From positions 682,001-746,000 of the forward strand of contig NZ_WEGI01000001.1 of NCBI RefSeq assembly GCF_009604425.1: DNA of 64,000 nt. Direction: 5' to 3'. The stretch comes from Nocardia aurantia. GTDB lineage: Bacteria > Actinomycetota > Actinomycetes > Mycobacteriales > Mycobacteriaceae. The position numbers were made by a program, and so were the translations under genes. The notes beneath the pieces are model-generated. The model was not told the origin of the DNA. It did not search any database and was given only the letters and a program-made list of their open reading frames with translations. Shown piece by piece: positions 50,794-59,509 of this stretch. How positions within the stretch are numbered: the first letter of the stretch is position 1; each line of letters begins with the position of its first letter.

Positions 50794-53700
50794 GCCTGAT
50801 CGCCCTTTCCAAAAATTGTCCTATCTGACTGCTGGATAATTTCGGAGTATCCAGCAGTAGTGCCGATATGTCTTCGATGCTTATCCTTGACGGTAATTGT
50901 ATTCCCATGTCTTCCAGTATGGACCTGGCAACCGGAACCGGTATGCTGACACTCGCCTTGGCGGCAAACTCCTCCGGAGTGATTCCGAGTAGAACTTCTG
51001 ATTCTGCTCGTATATATCCCGTGTCCCTGATTACGCCGACTATATCCTCTGGTAGTGCGATTTGAAGGACCGCCTCCCCGTAGGAGCCTGAGTGGATGCC
51101 GAATACCGTTGCCACCCCGGGATCGGTTGATGTAGGTGTCGCACCCGCTCGCTGCATCGCCTGGCTTCCGCCGTATCCCTCGGTAGTCCCCCGGAACAGT
51201 GGCTGCTCGCACTCGTCCGGGATAAGTCCGAGGGGGTCTGTCCATCTTGTTGGATTATGAGGGTATGTACCGGGATTCGGGGAGGGCAGTAGGCCGAGAG
51301 GATCTTGTGTCAGATATCGACCGGTGTATGGATCGAACATTCGGAATATGCTGTAATGCAGACCGGTTTCATCGTCGTAATACTGGCCGGGTAATCGTAG
51401 TGGGGTGTCGGCGGACTCGGCTGTTCGGCGCGCTGATCGACCCCATAGAGATAGCGTGATTATGGAGGTTTCGCCATTTTCCGAATCGATCAGCTCGGAT
51501 GGGGTACCGGATGGGTCGGTGACAAACACTTGAGTATTTGCAGTGTCATGCTTATATTGCGTGATCGGCCGGTAGGTTCCGGGTAGATACTGCCAAGAGG
51601 TATCGGATTTCAGCCCATGTTGCTCGATCAGTTGGGTCCCATCCCAAACGAAGGCAGTCTCGGTCTGCTTATTGGGGTTGCGCTCGATGCGCCGTTTGCT
51701 TGTTCGGCGACCGAGTCCATCGTATGAATAATGCCATTTCTGCCCATCGGGAGTGTCCACGTCGAGCAGTTGATCGAGCGCATTGTATCGGTATTTCCAT
51801 ACGTCTGGCCCGCCGGAAGCGGAGGTATCAACCTTCCGGATGAGTCGGCCCGCGAGATCATAGAAGTACTGGGTGTCGCCTGCTCGGATCAGCAGGTTAT
51901 CGCGATATTCGCGGTAGTCGTCGGTGGCCGACTCGGTTTGTATCGCCCCAATGGGATGTGGTCCTCGGTCGGTTTCTGCTTGCGTAATGTTATCGAGCGC
52001 ATCGTAGGAGTAGGCCTCGGTCAGGGCACCGTTGTCGTAGATACCGGTAACGCGACAAGTAGGGTCGAGAATGAATTCTCGGTGAAGGGGATCACAATTG
52101 GGGCGAGTGATGGTGTGAGTGGTGGCGTACCCGTCGGGGCGATAGATGTAGTCGTCTCGGCGAATTTGGCGGGGTGAAGGGCGGCCGGGGTTTCGGTCGA
52201 AGGTGAGGGTTCTGGCGGGGAACGCCGTGACTTCTTGGGTGGTGAGGTGGCCGGATTCGGTGAACTCGCGGGTTATTGCTATTTCGCCGGTGCGCCAGGC
52301 GGTGGTGCGGCCGAGGAGGTCGTGGGTGAAGTCGATGTGGTGGCCGTCGGCGGTGAGGGTGCGGACCCGGCCGGATTGGTCGTAGTTCCAGGTGGTGACC
52401 GAGCCGGTGGGGGTGGTGCGGCGGGTGCGGCGGCCGGTGGGGTCGTATTCGTGCCGCATGGGGGGTTGGTTGTCGAGTTGCTGGGTGGCGAGGTGGCCGG
52501 TGGGGGTGTAGGTGAAGCGGAGGGTGTGGGTTACGGATTCTTCGGTGCCGGAGATGGCGGTGAGGACTCGGCCGGCTCGGTCGTGGGTGTAGCGGAGGTA
52601 TTCGCCGGTGTCGGCGGTTACGGCTGTCAGGCGGCCGAGGATGTCGTGGGTGTGGTGGCGGGTGATGCCGGTGGCGGGGGTGATTGTGGCTGTTCGGCCT
52701 GCTCGGTCGTGGGTGTAGCGGGTGGTGGCGCCGGTGTAGTCGGTTTCGGCTGTGAGGCGGCCCGATGGGTTGTATTCGTAGGTCCAGCGGTGGCCCAGGG
52801 GATTGATTACTGCGATGAGGCGACGTTCGGTGTCCCAGAGGTAGCGGGTGGTATTGCCGTCGGGGTCGGTTTTCGCCGACAGGAGGTCGAAGGCGCCGTA
52901 TTCGTAGTGGGTGGTCGCGCCGGTTTCGGTGGTGTGGGTCAGGAGGTTGCCTTCGCCGTCCCAGGTCCAGGATTCGGTGTGGCCGTCGGGGTTGGTGCGG
53001 TGGAGGGGCTTTCCTTCCGGCGACCAGGTGTAGTGGGTCTGGTGGCCCAGGGCGTCGGTGACCGTTGTCGGGCGGCCGAAGCCGTCTCGGGTGATGTGGG
53101 TGGTCGCTTCGTTGTTGGTGGTGATGGTGGTGGGGAGGCCGGTGGGGATGGTTTCTGTGCGGGTGCGGATGCCTGTGGGGGAAATGGTTTCGGCTACTGC
53201 GCCGGTGGGGTGGTAGTCGAATTCGGTACGGGCGCCGTCGGCGTCGGTGGTGGCGGCCAGGTTGCCGGTGGGGGTCCACTCTTGGCGGCGACTCGTGCTG
53301 TCGGGGCCGGTGATGCGGGACGGGCGTTGAGGGGAGGCGTATTCGATCGCGAGCTTTGCGCCGTCGGGGCGGGTGATTTCCTCGATGTCGCCGGTTCCGC
53401 TGTACCTGTAGGCGGTTACGGCGCCGTCGGGGGCTGTCACGTGGAGGGGGCGGCGGTCGGTGTTGTAGTCGATGTGGGTGTGGGCGCCCATCGGGTCGAC
53501 CAGGTCGCGGAGGCGGAGGTCGTTGTCGAAGCCGTGGGTGGTCACGGCGCCGGTGGAATCGGTGATGGTGGTCAGGGTGCCTGTGCCGTCCGGGAATTCG
53601 AGGTAGTCGTAGGTGCTGTTCAGGATGTCCGCGGTGCCTTGCTGGGCTACTACCCTGCCTCGGGGGTCGTAGGTGTTGAGCATGCGGTTGGCGTTGGAGT

Positions 53701-56461
53701 CGGTCCAGGACGTCATCCGGTGCAGGGGGTCGTAGGTGTAGGTCGTCGTCGCTGCTACGGCGTTGGTGACTGCGGCCAGTTCGCCTGCGTTGTAAATGAA
53801 TTCGCGGATTGTGATCGGGGTTCCGCGGTCGATCACCCGGAGGGCGGTGACACGGTCGGCTTCGGTGTCGATCAGGATTCGGTAGCCGCCGGAGTGGATG
53901 ATCTCGGTGGGGGCGCCGTTGTCGTTGTAGTGGAAGCGGATTCGGTTGTGGTGGCGGTCGGTGATCGCGGAGATGGCGTAGTTGCCCAGGCGCGCGTCGA
54001 TGCCGTTCGCTGTGGGTTCTGGGGCGAAGTGGCGAGTGACCTCGGTGGTGGGGTCGTGGATTCGGTAGCCGCCGGTTTCGGTTCGGGTGCAGGTCCAGCG
54101 TTGGCTGCCGGAGGTGGGTTCGGTGGCTGTACCTGCCTCGGCGTGGGGGTAGGCGAGCATGATGCCGTCTTCACCGAGGAAGGTGACGCCGGTGTCTTCG
54201 ACGACTATTCGCATGTCGAGGGTGGCGGACCAGGACGGGCCGAACCAGCGGCCGTAGCGGTAGTTGGAGCGATGGGTGCGGCGCAGGACGACCGGGAGGA
54301 TGCCGGGGAGGTCGAGATCGGTTTCGGGGAGTAGGAATTCGCCGGTGGCGATGTCGACCGGGTCGCGGCCCGCGCAAGTGTCGTCGGGTGTGCGGTCGGA
54401 CTTCGGGCCTGCTTCGGTCGCGTCGGAGTGGGCGCCGTGGTCGGCGTCGGCTCGATCGGACGGGGTGTGGTCGGTGGGCGGTTCGTGTTCCGGGGTGTGC
54501 GGGGTTTCCGGGTGGGTCGGGTCCGAATGGGTGGCAGCGGGTTCGGTGCCGGTGTGTGGTGCCGTGTCCGTGGGATGGACGGGGTCCGGATGTGCGGCCG
54601 TCGGTTGCGTGCCGGTGTGCGGAGTGGGGTGGGGCGGCTCGACGGGACGGGTCGGGGTGTTCGGTTGGGCGGCAGGCTGTTCCGGGTGTGCTGAGTGCGG
54701 TTCGGTTGGAGTGGTTGGTGTTTCGGTGGTGTGCGGCGCTGGTTCGGGGCGGGGGCCTGCGGCTACCGGGGGCTCGTGGGGTGCGGCGTCGGTACCGAGA
54801 CTTGCGCGTGGGGCCGTGGTGTCGGGGTGGGACGGGTCGGGTGTGCGGCTGCTGTTCTCAGGGTGTGTGGTGTCACCGGGGCGGGAGGCATCCGAGGGGC
54901 GGGCTCCGTCGGTCGGATGAGTTCCGTCCCTGAGGGGTGCGGTATCGGCGGGATGCGGTCCGTCGGCGGGTCGGGCACGGCTGTCCGGGGGTGCATCCGG
55001 GTGTGAACTGTCGGCAGGGCGTGCGGTGTCTGCAGGCCGAGTGCTGTCCGTTGGTTGTGCTGTGTCTGGGCGGGTTCCGTCTGTGAGGCGTGTGCTGTCG
55101 GTGGGACGTGCTGTGTCCGGGCGTGATCCGTCTGCGGGACGTGTCGGGTCCGGGCGGGTGTCCGTGGGGCGGGTGCCGTCGGTCGGGCGTGCAGTGTCGA
55201 TGGGGCGAGCGGGTTCCGGTGGGCGGGGGGTTTCCGGTTTCGGGATTGTGGTCGTGGGAGCGGTTTTCGGGGCTGTCTCGGCGGCGGTTGCGGCGTCTCG
55301 GGCGGCTGTGGCTCCGTCTCGGGCTACGGTTGCGCCTTCGCGGGCTGCGGTCGCGCCTTCTCGGGCTACGGTGGCGGCTTCGCGGGCCACGTTGGTGGCT
55401 GCTTCGGCGCCGCCGGCTCCGCCGGTGCCGACGGTCATCACCACCTGGCCGGTGATGTTGCCGAGCCATTCCGCCGGGTCGGTTCTGGCGCCCGAGAGCA
55501 GGCCTTCGACAGTGGCTTTCGGGTCGGCCATCGCGACCACCAGGCCGGCGTCGAGGTCGGACATGCCTTCGAAGTAGGCGGCGGGGTGGGTGAGGTTGTA
55601 GGGGTCCATCGGGTCGACCTGGCGGACGAACTGGACCAGGCCGGTGAAGCTGGTCAGCAGGCCCTTGTCGAAGCTCAGGCCGGCGAATTGGGCTACGTCG
55701 GCGGCGTCGGACAGGTTGTCGCGCATGCGGTCGGTGAACGACGGGGTTTCGGGGGCTTTCGCGGTGGCGGCTTGCAGGCCCGATACCGCGATACCGGCGG
55801 CGTTGTCGCGATCGGTGCGGGCCCGGTTCAGGATGGCTCGGGCGTTGTCGCGGAGCGTGGTCCAGGTGTCGGTGAGGGTGGTTCGGCGCTGCTCGTCGGC
55901 CGAGAGGTTGTTCCACCAGGTTTTCCGGCGGCGTTCCTCGGTGTCGGCCTGTTTCCATGTGGTGATGGCGTCCGCGGCGTGGCCTTGGGCGGTGGTGACG
56001 GCGTGGGACCAGTCGGTCAGGATGGTGGCGGCCTGGTGCATGGCGTCGGCGCCGTCGAACCACAGTCTCGGTTGTTTGCCGAAGGTGGTGTGGAATGCGT
56101 TGGCGCCCTTGCCGGTCCAGTCGGCTACGTCGATGGCTTTCAGGGCCTGGCCGGTTTTGTCGACCGAATCGCCCATCTTGCGGACCAGGTCGGCGGCGTG
56201 GCCGATGGCTGCTGCGTCTCCGTGGATCAGTTGTTTCGGGTCGTCTGTTTGACCCAGTTGTTTTTCCGGGGCCTCTGCGTCGAGGGCGTCTGCGGCCTCG
56301 TCGCCCCAGCGGTCCAGGTTCGCGGCCACTCCGTCGGCGCCGACGTCGCGTGCCAGGGAGCCCAGGCCGTGCATGGTCGCGTCCACCGCCTGGCCGGTGG
56401 CTTGTTCCACGCGATGTGCGACGTGTTCCGCTGCGTCGCCGATGTCGTCCAGCCAGCCCAT
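50783..56461 (-). CDS. RHS-repeat polymorphic toxin with T7SS N-terminus and ADP-ribosyltransferase-like tip
   Basis: A 1892-aa protein. Residues 1-350 form a helical T7SS secretion domain with a WTG turn (VADWTGKGANAFHTTF). An Ala/Arg heptad region (about 355-400) and a Pro/Thr/Asp-rich linker follow to about 690. A DUF6531-like segment (DPVDIATGEFLLPETDLDLPG) begins the RHS/YD-repeat shell, with many Tyr-Asp steps (YTHDRAGR, YEYNPSGR). The shell ends at the conserved YDDETGLHY, GRYLTQDPLGL and WTDPLGL motifs. The last 150 residues (LFRGTTEGYGG, STDPGVATVFG, later Glu-rich) resemble ADP-ribosyltransferase toxins with the order Arg, Ser-Thr, Glu. The 1.4 kb at the C-terminal end are visibly AT-richer than the shell, a sign of tip exchange. 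Confidence 0.82.
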   Translation of the reverse strand: MGWLDDIGDAAEHVAHRVEQATGQAVDATMHGLGSLARDVGADGVAANLDRWGDEAADALDAEAPEKQLGQTDDPKQLIHGDAAAIGHAADLVRKMGDSVDKTGQALKAIDVADWTGKGANAFHTTFGKQPRLWFDGADAMHQAATILTDWSHAVTTAQGHAADAITTWKQADTEERRRKTWWNNLSADEQRRTTLTDTWTTLRDNARAILNRARTDRDNAAGIAVSGLQAATAKAPETPSFTDRMRDNLSDAADVAQFAGLSFDKGLLTSFTGLVQFVRQVDPMDPYNLTHPAAYFEGMSDLDAGLVVAMADPKATVEGLLSGARTDPAEWLGNITGQVVMTVGTGGAGGAEAATNVAREAATVAREGATAAREGATVARDGATAARDAATAAETAPKTAPTTTIPKPETPRPPEPARPIDTARPTDGTRPTDTRPDPTRPADGSRPDTARPTDSTRLTDGTRPDTAQPTDSTRPADTARPADSSHPDAPPDSRARPADGPHPADTAPLRDGTHPTDGARPSDASRPGDTTHPENSSRTPDPSHPDTTAPRASLGTDAAPHEPPVAAGPRPEPAPHTTETPTTPTEPHSAHPEQPAAQPNTPTRPVEPPHPTPHTGTQPTAAHPDPVHPTDTAPHTGTEPAATHSDPTHPETPHTPEHEPPTDHTPSDRADADHGAHSDATEAGPKSDRTPDDTCAGRDPVDIATGEFLLPETDLDLPGILPVVLRRTHRSNYRYGRWFGPSWSATLDMRIVVEDTGVTFLGEDGIMLAYPHAEAGTATEPTSGSQRWTCTRTETGGYRIHDPTTEVTRHFAPEPTANGIDARLGNYAISAITDRHHNRIRFHYNDNGAPTEIIHSGGYRILIDTEADRVTALRVIDRGTPITIREFIYNAGELAAVTNAVAATTTYTYDPLHRMTSWTDSNANRMLNTYDPRGRVVAQQGTADILNSTYDYLEFPDGTGTLTTITDSTGAVTTHGFDNDLRLRDLVDPMGAHTHIDYNTDRRPLHVTAPDGAVTAYRYSGTGDIEEITRPDGAKLAIEYASPQRPSRITGPDSTSRRQEWTPTGNLAATTDADGARTEFDYHPTGAVAETISPTGIRTRTETIPTGLPTTITTNNEATTHITRDGFGRPTTVTDALGHQTHYTWSPEGKPLHRTNPDGHTESWTWDGEGNLLTHTTETGATTHYEYGAFDLLSAKTDPDGNTTRYLWDTERRLIAVINPLGHRWTYEYNPSGRLTAETDYTGATTRYTHDRAGRTATITPATGITRHHTHDILGRLTAVTADTGEYLRYTHDRAGRVLTAISGTEESVTHTLRFTYTPTGHLATQQLDNQPPMRHEYDPTGRRTRRTTPTGSVTTWNYDQSGRVRTLTADGHHIDFTHDLLGRTTAWRTGEIAITREFTESGHLTTQEVTAFPARTLTFDRNPGRPSPRQIRRDDYIYRPDGYATTHTITRPNCDPLHREFILDPTCRVTGIYDNGALTEAYSYDALDNITQAETDRGPHPIGAIQTESATDDYREYRDNLLIRAGDTQYFYDLAGRLIRKVDTSASGGPDVWKYRYNALDQLLDVDTPDGQKWHYSYDGLGRRTSKRRIERNPNKQTETAFVWDGTQLIEQHGLKSDTSWQYLPGTYRPITQYKHDTANTQVFVTDPSGTPSELIDSENGETSIITLSLWGRSARRTAESADTPLRLPGQYYDDETGLHYSIFRMFDPYTGRYLTQDPLGLLPSPNPGTYPHNPTRWTDPLGLIPDECEQPLFRGTTEGYGGSQAMQRAGATPTSTDPGVATVFGIHSGSYGEAVLQIALPEDIVGVIRDTGYIRAESEVLLGITPEEFAAKASVSIPVPVARSILEDMGIQLPSRISIEDISALLLDTPKLSSSQIGQFLERAIRHAK

Positions 56462-56485
56462 GATTCGTCCCCCCTGGGCTCGAGA

Positions 56486-57076
56486 CTATTTTTCGTTCAT
56501 GATCTGTGCGGCTCTGGCCGCGTCGCCGGTGTCCCAGCGCTGCGGCGTCATCGAGCCCGCGTTCGCGATGGCGTCGGGGGCAACCGCGGCGATGATCTTT
56601 CCGTTGCGCACCATGTGATCGAAGGCGTGGGAGAACGACGAGGCGCTGTAGTCGGGGTGGCGGACGTCGTTGTAACTGTTGTCCGCCAACGTCTGTGACC
56701 AGGTTCGGGCGTCGGCGTCCTGATGGGACAGGTGCGGGTTGCCGGCGATGTCGGTGTACATCTCCTTGAACATGTTCGAGGCGGTCTGTTCCTCTTCGTG
56801 GTAGCGGCCGGCCGCGAGACCCAGGCTCCGGGCGAGAGCGTTGGCGCTCTGCACCATCGTGCGTACGCCCCACGACCAGCGGTCGGTGAAGGCCGAGAAG
56901 GCTTGGTGCACGGACGTTCTGCCGGCCTGCAGGCCGGTGAGGGAGATGAGGGAGAAGCCGCGGCCGGAGGCGCCGGTCTCCTTCGTACCCAGGCCGGACA
57001 GTTCGCCGATGATGCCGTTGATGCCGTCCGCCGCGTTCGTCAGGATGGCCGGGTCGATCCGGATCTTCTCGCTCAC
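56486..57076 (-). CDS. WXG100-like partner of the RHS toxin
   Basis: A 196-aa protein from GTG 57076, which shares one base with the SseB-like stop. A long helical hairpin (PAILTNAADGINGIIGELSGLG, then AFTDRWSWGVRTMVQSANALARSLG) has the Trp turn of WXG-type proteins, longer than usual. The C-terminal 90 residues are an unknown helical domain. It lies 24 bases upstream of the RHS gene and is the probable co-export partner. Confidence 0.65.
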   Translation of the reverse strand: MSEKIRIDPAILTNAADGINGIIGELSGLGTKETGASGRGFSLISLTGLQAGRTSVHQAFSAFTDRWSWGVRTMVQSANALARSLGLAAGRYHEEEQTASNMFKEMYTDIAGNPHLSHQDADARTWSQTLADNSYNDVRHPDYSASSFSHAFDHMVRNGKIIAAVAPDAIANAGSMTPQRWDTGDAARAAQIMNEK

Positions 57077-57468
57077 TACCGCACCCCCGGGGTGTTTCCG
57101 TTCCGGTCGGACAGGGTGGGCGGCAACGCCATCGGTGTCGCGCTGCCCGGATCTATGACGATTCCGGTCGGATCCGCCTGTGCCGCCGCGTAGTCGGTGA
57201 GCCGTCGGCCGCGCAGGGTGTGGAACTGGTGGTCGGCCCCGGGGTCGGCGCCGCGGGCGAACAGGTAGTGGCACAGCGGTTCCACGGCGGTGAACACGCA
57301 GATCCAGGCGATGCGGGCGTAGCGCGAGGTGTACAGCCGGTCGTCGTCGACGAGGGGGACCAGGACGGCCGCTTCGTGGAATGCGGACAGCAGCAGTTCG
57401 GGCTGGCCGAAACCCGCTCGGAACGCGTCGATTTCCGAACGCAACGCGGAGAGTCCGTCGGTGACCAT
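57076..57468 (-). CDS. SseB-like T7SS-associated protein
   Basis: A 130-aa protein from ATG 57468. The sequence FHEAAVLVPLVDDDRLYTS, IAWICVFTAVEPL and TGIVIDPGSATPMALPP follows the SseB N-terminal domain (variable strand, PL loop, FTS loop, then DPG). The longer open frame upstream (57588) is out of character. It heads the RHS operon, in the same relative position as the SseB-like gene at 4073 heads the Tox-PL operon, and is coupled to the WXG-like gene. Confidence 0.6.
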   Translation of the reverse strand: MVTDGLSALRSEIDAFRAGFGQPELLLSAFHEAAVLVPLVDDDRLYTSRYARIAWICVFTAVEPLCHYLFARGADPGADHQFHTLRGRRLTDYAAAQADPTGIVIDPGSATPMALPPTLSDRNGNTPGVR

Positions 57469-57672
57469 GGAACAACCCCCTGCCATGAATCCCGCAGTGC
57501 CGCCACGGTACCCGATGGGCCGGTGGGCGACAACGACGGTTGTGGCTGCCGGGTCCTCGCGCGCACAGTACGCTGCTGGCGTATCCACGGGCAGCGACGG
57601 CCGCTCCGGTCGACGGCTGCCCGTACCCGGTGCATGATGAGTTGTTTCAGTGCCCCAGAACAGGAGTCGAGA

Positions 57673-58092
57673 GTGGCATCGTGGCGGGACCGAGTGTCCG
57701 AACCAGCGCAGGAGGATCTCGACGGGCTGCTGGACACGGCACTGACCCTGGCCGAGGGGCGGCTGGAGACCACCGGCGCCTTCTCACCGTTCGCACTCGT
57801 CGTGAAGGTCAGCGGGGTTACCGACATGGTCGCGTTGCCGCCGATGACGGCCCGGCAGGCGCAGCAGATGAGCTACGAGGTGCTCGGCGGGATGCGGTCG
57901 GAGATCCGGGCGGCGGCGGTCGTGCTCGGGTCGGCGCTGCCGGAGTCGGGGGCCGAGGCGATCGACGTGTTCCTGGAGCATGCCGAGGGCATCGCCCTCA
58001 ACGTGCTGGAGCCGTATCGGCTGGACGACGACGGTGACGTCGTGACCGACGGGCTCGAAGCGCACACCGTGCGGCGTCGCATCTGGAATTGA
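57673..58092 (+). CDS. Hypothetical soluble protein
   Basis: A 139-aa protein from GTG 57673, 6 bases after AGGAGTCG. It has two helices around a central strand pair (FSPFALVVKVSGVTDMVALPPM, then SEIRAAAVVLGSALP) and an acidic C-terminal half. No catalytic motif or family was recognised. It is divergent from the SseB-like gene and precedes the LLM oxidoreductase by 52 bases, so it may belong with either group. Confidence 0.6.
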   Translation: MASWRDRVSEPAQEDLDGLLDTALTLAEGRLETTGAFSPFALVVKVSGVTDMVALPPMTARQAQQMSYEVLGGMRSEIRAAAVVLGSALPESGAEAIDVFLEHAEGIALNVLEPYRLDDDGDVVTDGLEAHTVRRRIWN

Positions 58093-58144
58093 ACACTCGC
58101 TACGGGTGGAATAGCCCGGTACGTTTTCGTGGTTCCATCGGGAC

Positions 58145-58969
58145 ATGAGCATTCATGGACGGTTCGCCGTATGGAGTTACTACGCGAGTTTCACCCCCGA
58201 AATCGCCGCTGAGCTGGAAGGTCTCGGGTACAGCACGCTCTGGCTGGGCGGATCGCCGCCGGCGGATCTGCCGGTGATCGAGTCGTTGCTCGAGGCCACC
58301 GACACGCTCACCGTCGGCACCAGCATCGTCAACATCTGGAGTGCGCCGGCGAAGCAGGTGGCCGAGTCCTTCCATCGGATCGAGGCCCGATTCCCCGGCC
58401 GGTTCCTGTTGGGAGTGGGCGCGGGGCATCCGGAGCAGGACGCCGCTTTCCGCAAGCCCTACGACGCGCTGGTCGAATATCTGGACGAGTTGGACGAGGC
58501 CGGGGTGCCGAAGCAGAGCCGGGCGCTGGCCGCACTCGGGCCGAAGGTGCTGGAACTGTCCCGGGATCGCACCGCCGGCGCGCTGCCCTATCTGACCGTG
58601 CCGGAGCACACCCGGCAGGCGCGCGAGATTCTCGGCCCGGACGCGCTGCTGGTGGCTGAGCACAAGGTCACCGTCAACACCGATCCGGCCGCCGCCCGGG
58701 ACACCCTGCGGCCGCGGATCAAGTTCTACTTGAAGCTGCGGAACTACGTTGCCAACCTGCGCCGGCTCGGTTTCACCGAGGAGGATCTCGAATACCCGGG
58801 CAGCGACACGCTGATCGATACGCTCGGGCTGCACGGCAGCGCGGACGAGGTGGCGGCGGGTCTGATCGCGCATCTCGAGGCGGGTGCCGATCAGATCGCG
58901 ATCCAGGTCACCGATGAGGACTGGGTGCCGGTGCTGCACGCCCTCGCTCCCGCACTGATCGGTCGCTGA
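58145..58969 (+). CDS. LLM-class F420-dependent oxidoreductase (TIGR03620 type)
   Basis: A 274-aa luciferase-like enzyme. Residues LEGLGYSTLWLGGSPPADLPVIESLLEAT, VGTSIVNIWSAPA and FLLGVGAGHPEQ are the TIM-barrel F420-binding strands of this family, and ADQIAIQVTDEDWVP closes the barrel. In mycobacteria and Nocardia such enzymes use F420 as hydride carrier. The substrate is unknown. Its stop codon is the first TGA of the tandem repeat downstream. Confidence 0.9.
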   Translation: MSIHGRFAVWSYYASFTPEIAAELEGLGYSTLWLGGSPPADLPVIESLLEATDTLTVGTSIVNIWSAPAKQVAESFHRIEARFPGRFLLGVGAGHPEQDAAFRKPYDALVEYLDELDEAGVPKQSRALAALGPKVLELSRDRTAGALPYLTVPEHTRQAREILGPDALLVAEHKVTVNTDPAAARDTLRPRIKFYLKLRNYVANLRRLGFTEEDLEYPGSDTLIDTLGLHGSADEVAAGLIAHLEAGADQIAIQVTDEDWVPVLHALAPALIGR

Positions 58970-59072
58970 GCGATCAGCTCACAATCACACTGAGCGATCA
59001 GCTCACGATCACACTGAGCGATCAGCTCACAATCGCGCTGAGCGATCAACTCACGATCACGCTGAGCAATCA
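58966..59072. repeat. 24-bp tandem repeat with internal dyad
   Basis: Four and a half copies start at 58966, 58990, 59014, 59038 and 59062. Each full copy contains TGAGCGATCAGCTCA, whose arms TGAGC and GCTCA form a 5-bp stem; the fourth copy has one change. The repeat spans the whole gap between the convergent LLM and CsoR genes and includes both their stop codons. Confidence 0.9.
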
Positions 59073-59393
59073 CGGGTTGGCGCGGACCAGGCGGCCGATG
59101 GCCTCGGTGGCTTCCTTGATCTTGGCCTCGGCCTCCGGTCCGCCCCGTACGGCGGCGTCCACCACGCAGTGGCTGATGTGGTCCTCCAGCAGGCCCATCG
59201 CCACCGCCTGGAGGGCCTTCGTCATGGCCGCCACCTGGGTGAGGATGTCGATGCAGTACTTCTCCTCCTCGACCATGCGCTGCAGGCCGCGGGCCTGACC
59301 CTCGATCCGGCGCAGGCGTTTGAGGTAGTCGTCCTTGGCGGTGATGTAGCCGTGACCCGCGTGGTCGGGCGCGGTCGTCTGGTCCTGGCTCAC
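59070..59393 (-). CDS. csoR: CsoR-family metal-sensing repressor
   Basis: A 107-aa repressor of the DUF156 family from GTG 59393, 6 bases after GAGGAGA. The helical core carries the Cu(I) fingerprint residues Cys47 (KYCIDILTQ), His72 and Cys76 (HISHC), equivalent to Cys36, His61 and Cys65 of M. tuberculosis CsoR. It binds operators when metal-free and releases them on Cu(I). The TACCCCCCTAGGGTA box upstream fits autoregulation. No copper exporter is adjacent in this window, so its targets may lie elsewhere. Confidence 0.88.
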   Translation of the reverse strand: MSQDQTTAPDHAGHGYITAKDDYLKRLRRIEGQARGLQRMVEEEKYCIDILTQVAAMTKALQAVAMGLLEDHISHCVVDAAVRGGPEAEAKIKEATEAIGRLVRANP

Positions 59394-59419
59394 CGATGTC
59401 TCCTCGCTCGCGCCACGTG

Positions 59420-59435
59420 ATACCCCCCTAGGGTA
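59420..59435. promoter_or_regulatory. CsoR-type operator
   Basis: ATACCCCCCTAGGGTA is a TACCC...GGGTA dyad of the CsoR class. It lies 27 bases upstream of the csoR GTG, and 75 bases upstream of the divergent mtnP gene, which it could also influence. Confidence 0.75.
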
Positions 59436-59509
59436 CGCTACGCCGCGCTGCCCGTCCTCAACTGGGGCGATACCGAGCGGCGCCGGGGAATACGCGAGAA
59501 TACGCAACC

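Noticed and set aside
52235..54334. A 699-residue plus-strand open frame opposite the RHS shell
   Set aside because: Gly/Val-rich antisense reading of the YD repeats; the minus-strand RHS protein has clear motifs.
54873..56873. A 666-residue minus-strand frame spanning the RHS start and the WXG-like gene
   Set aside because: Arg/His-rich out-of-frame reading of the RHS N-terminus, inconsistent with the supported genes.
58891..59073. A 60-residue minus-strand frame through the tandem repeat (MIAQRDRELIAQ...)
   Set aside because: Low-complexity product of a 24-bp repeat, with no ribosome site; the repeat is in the gap between convergent genes.
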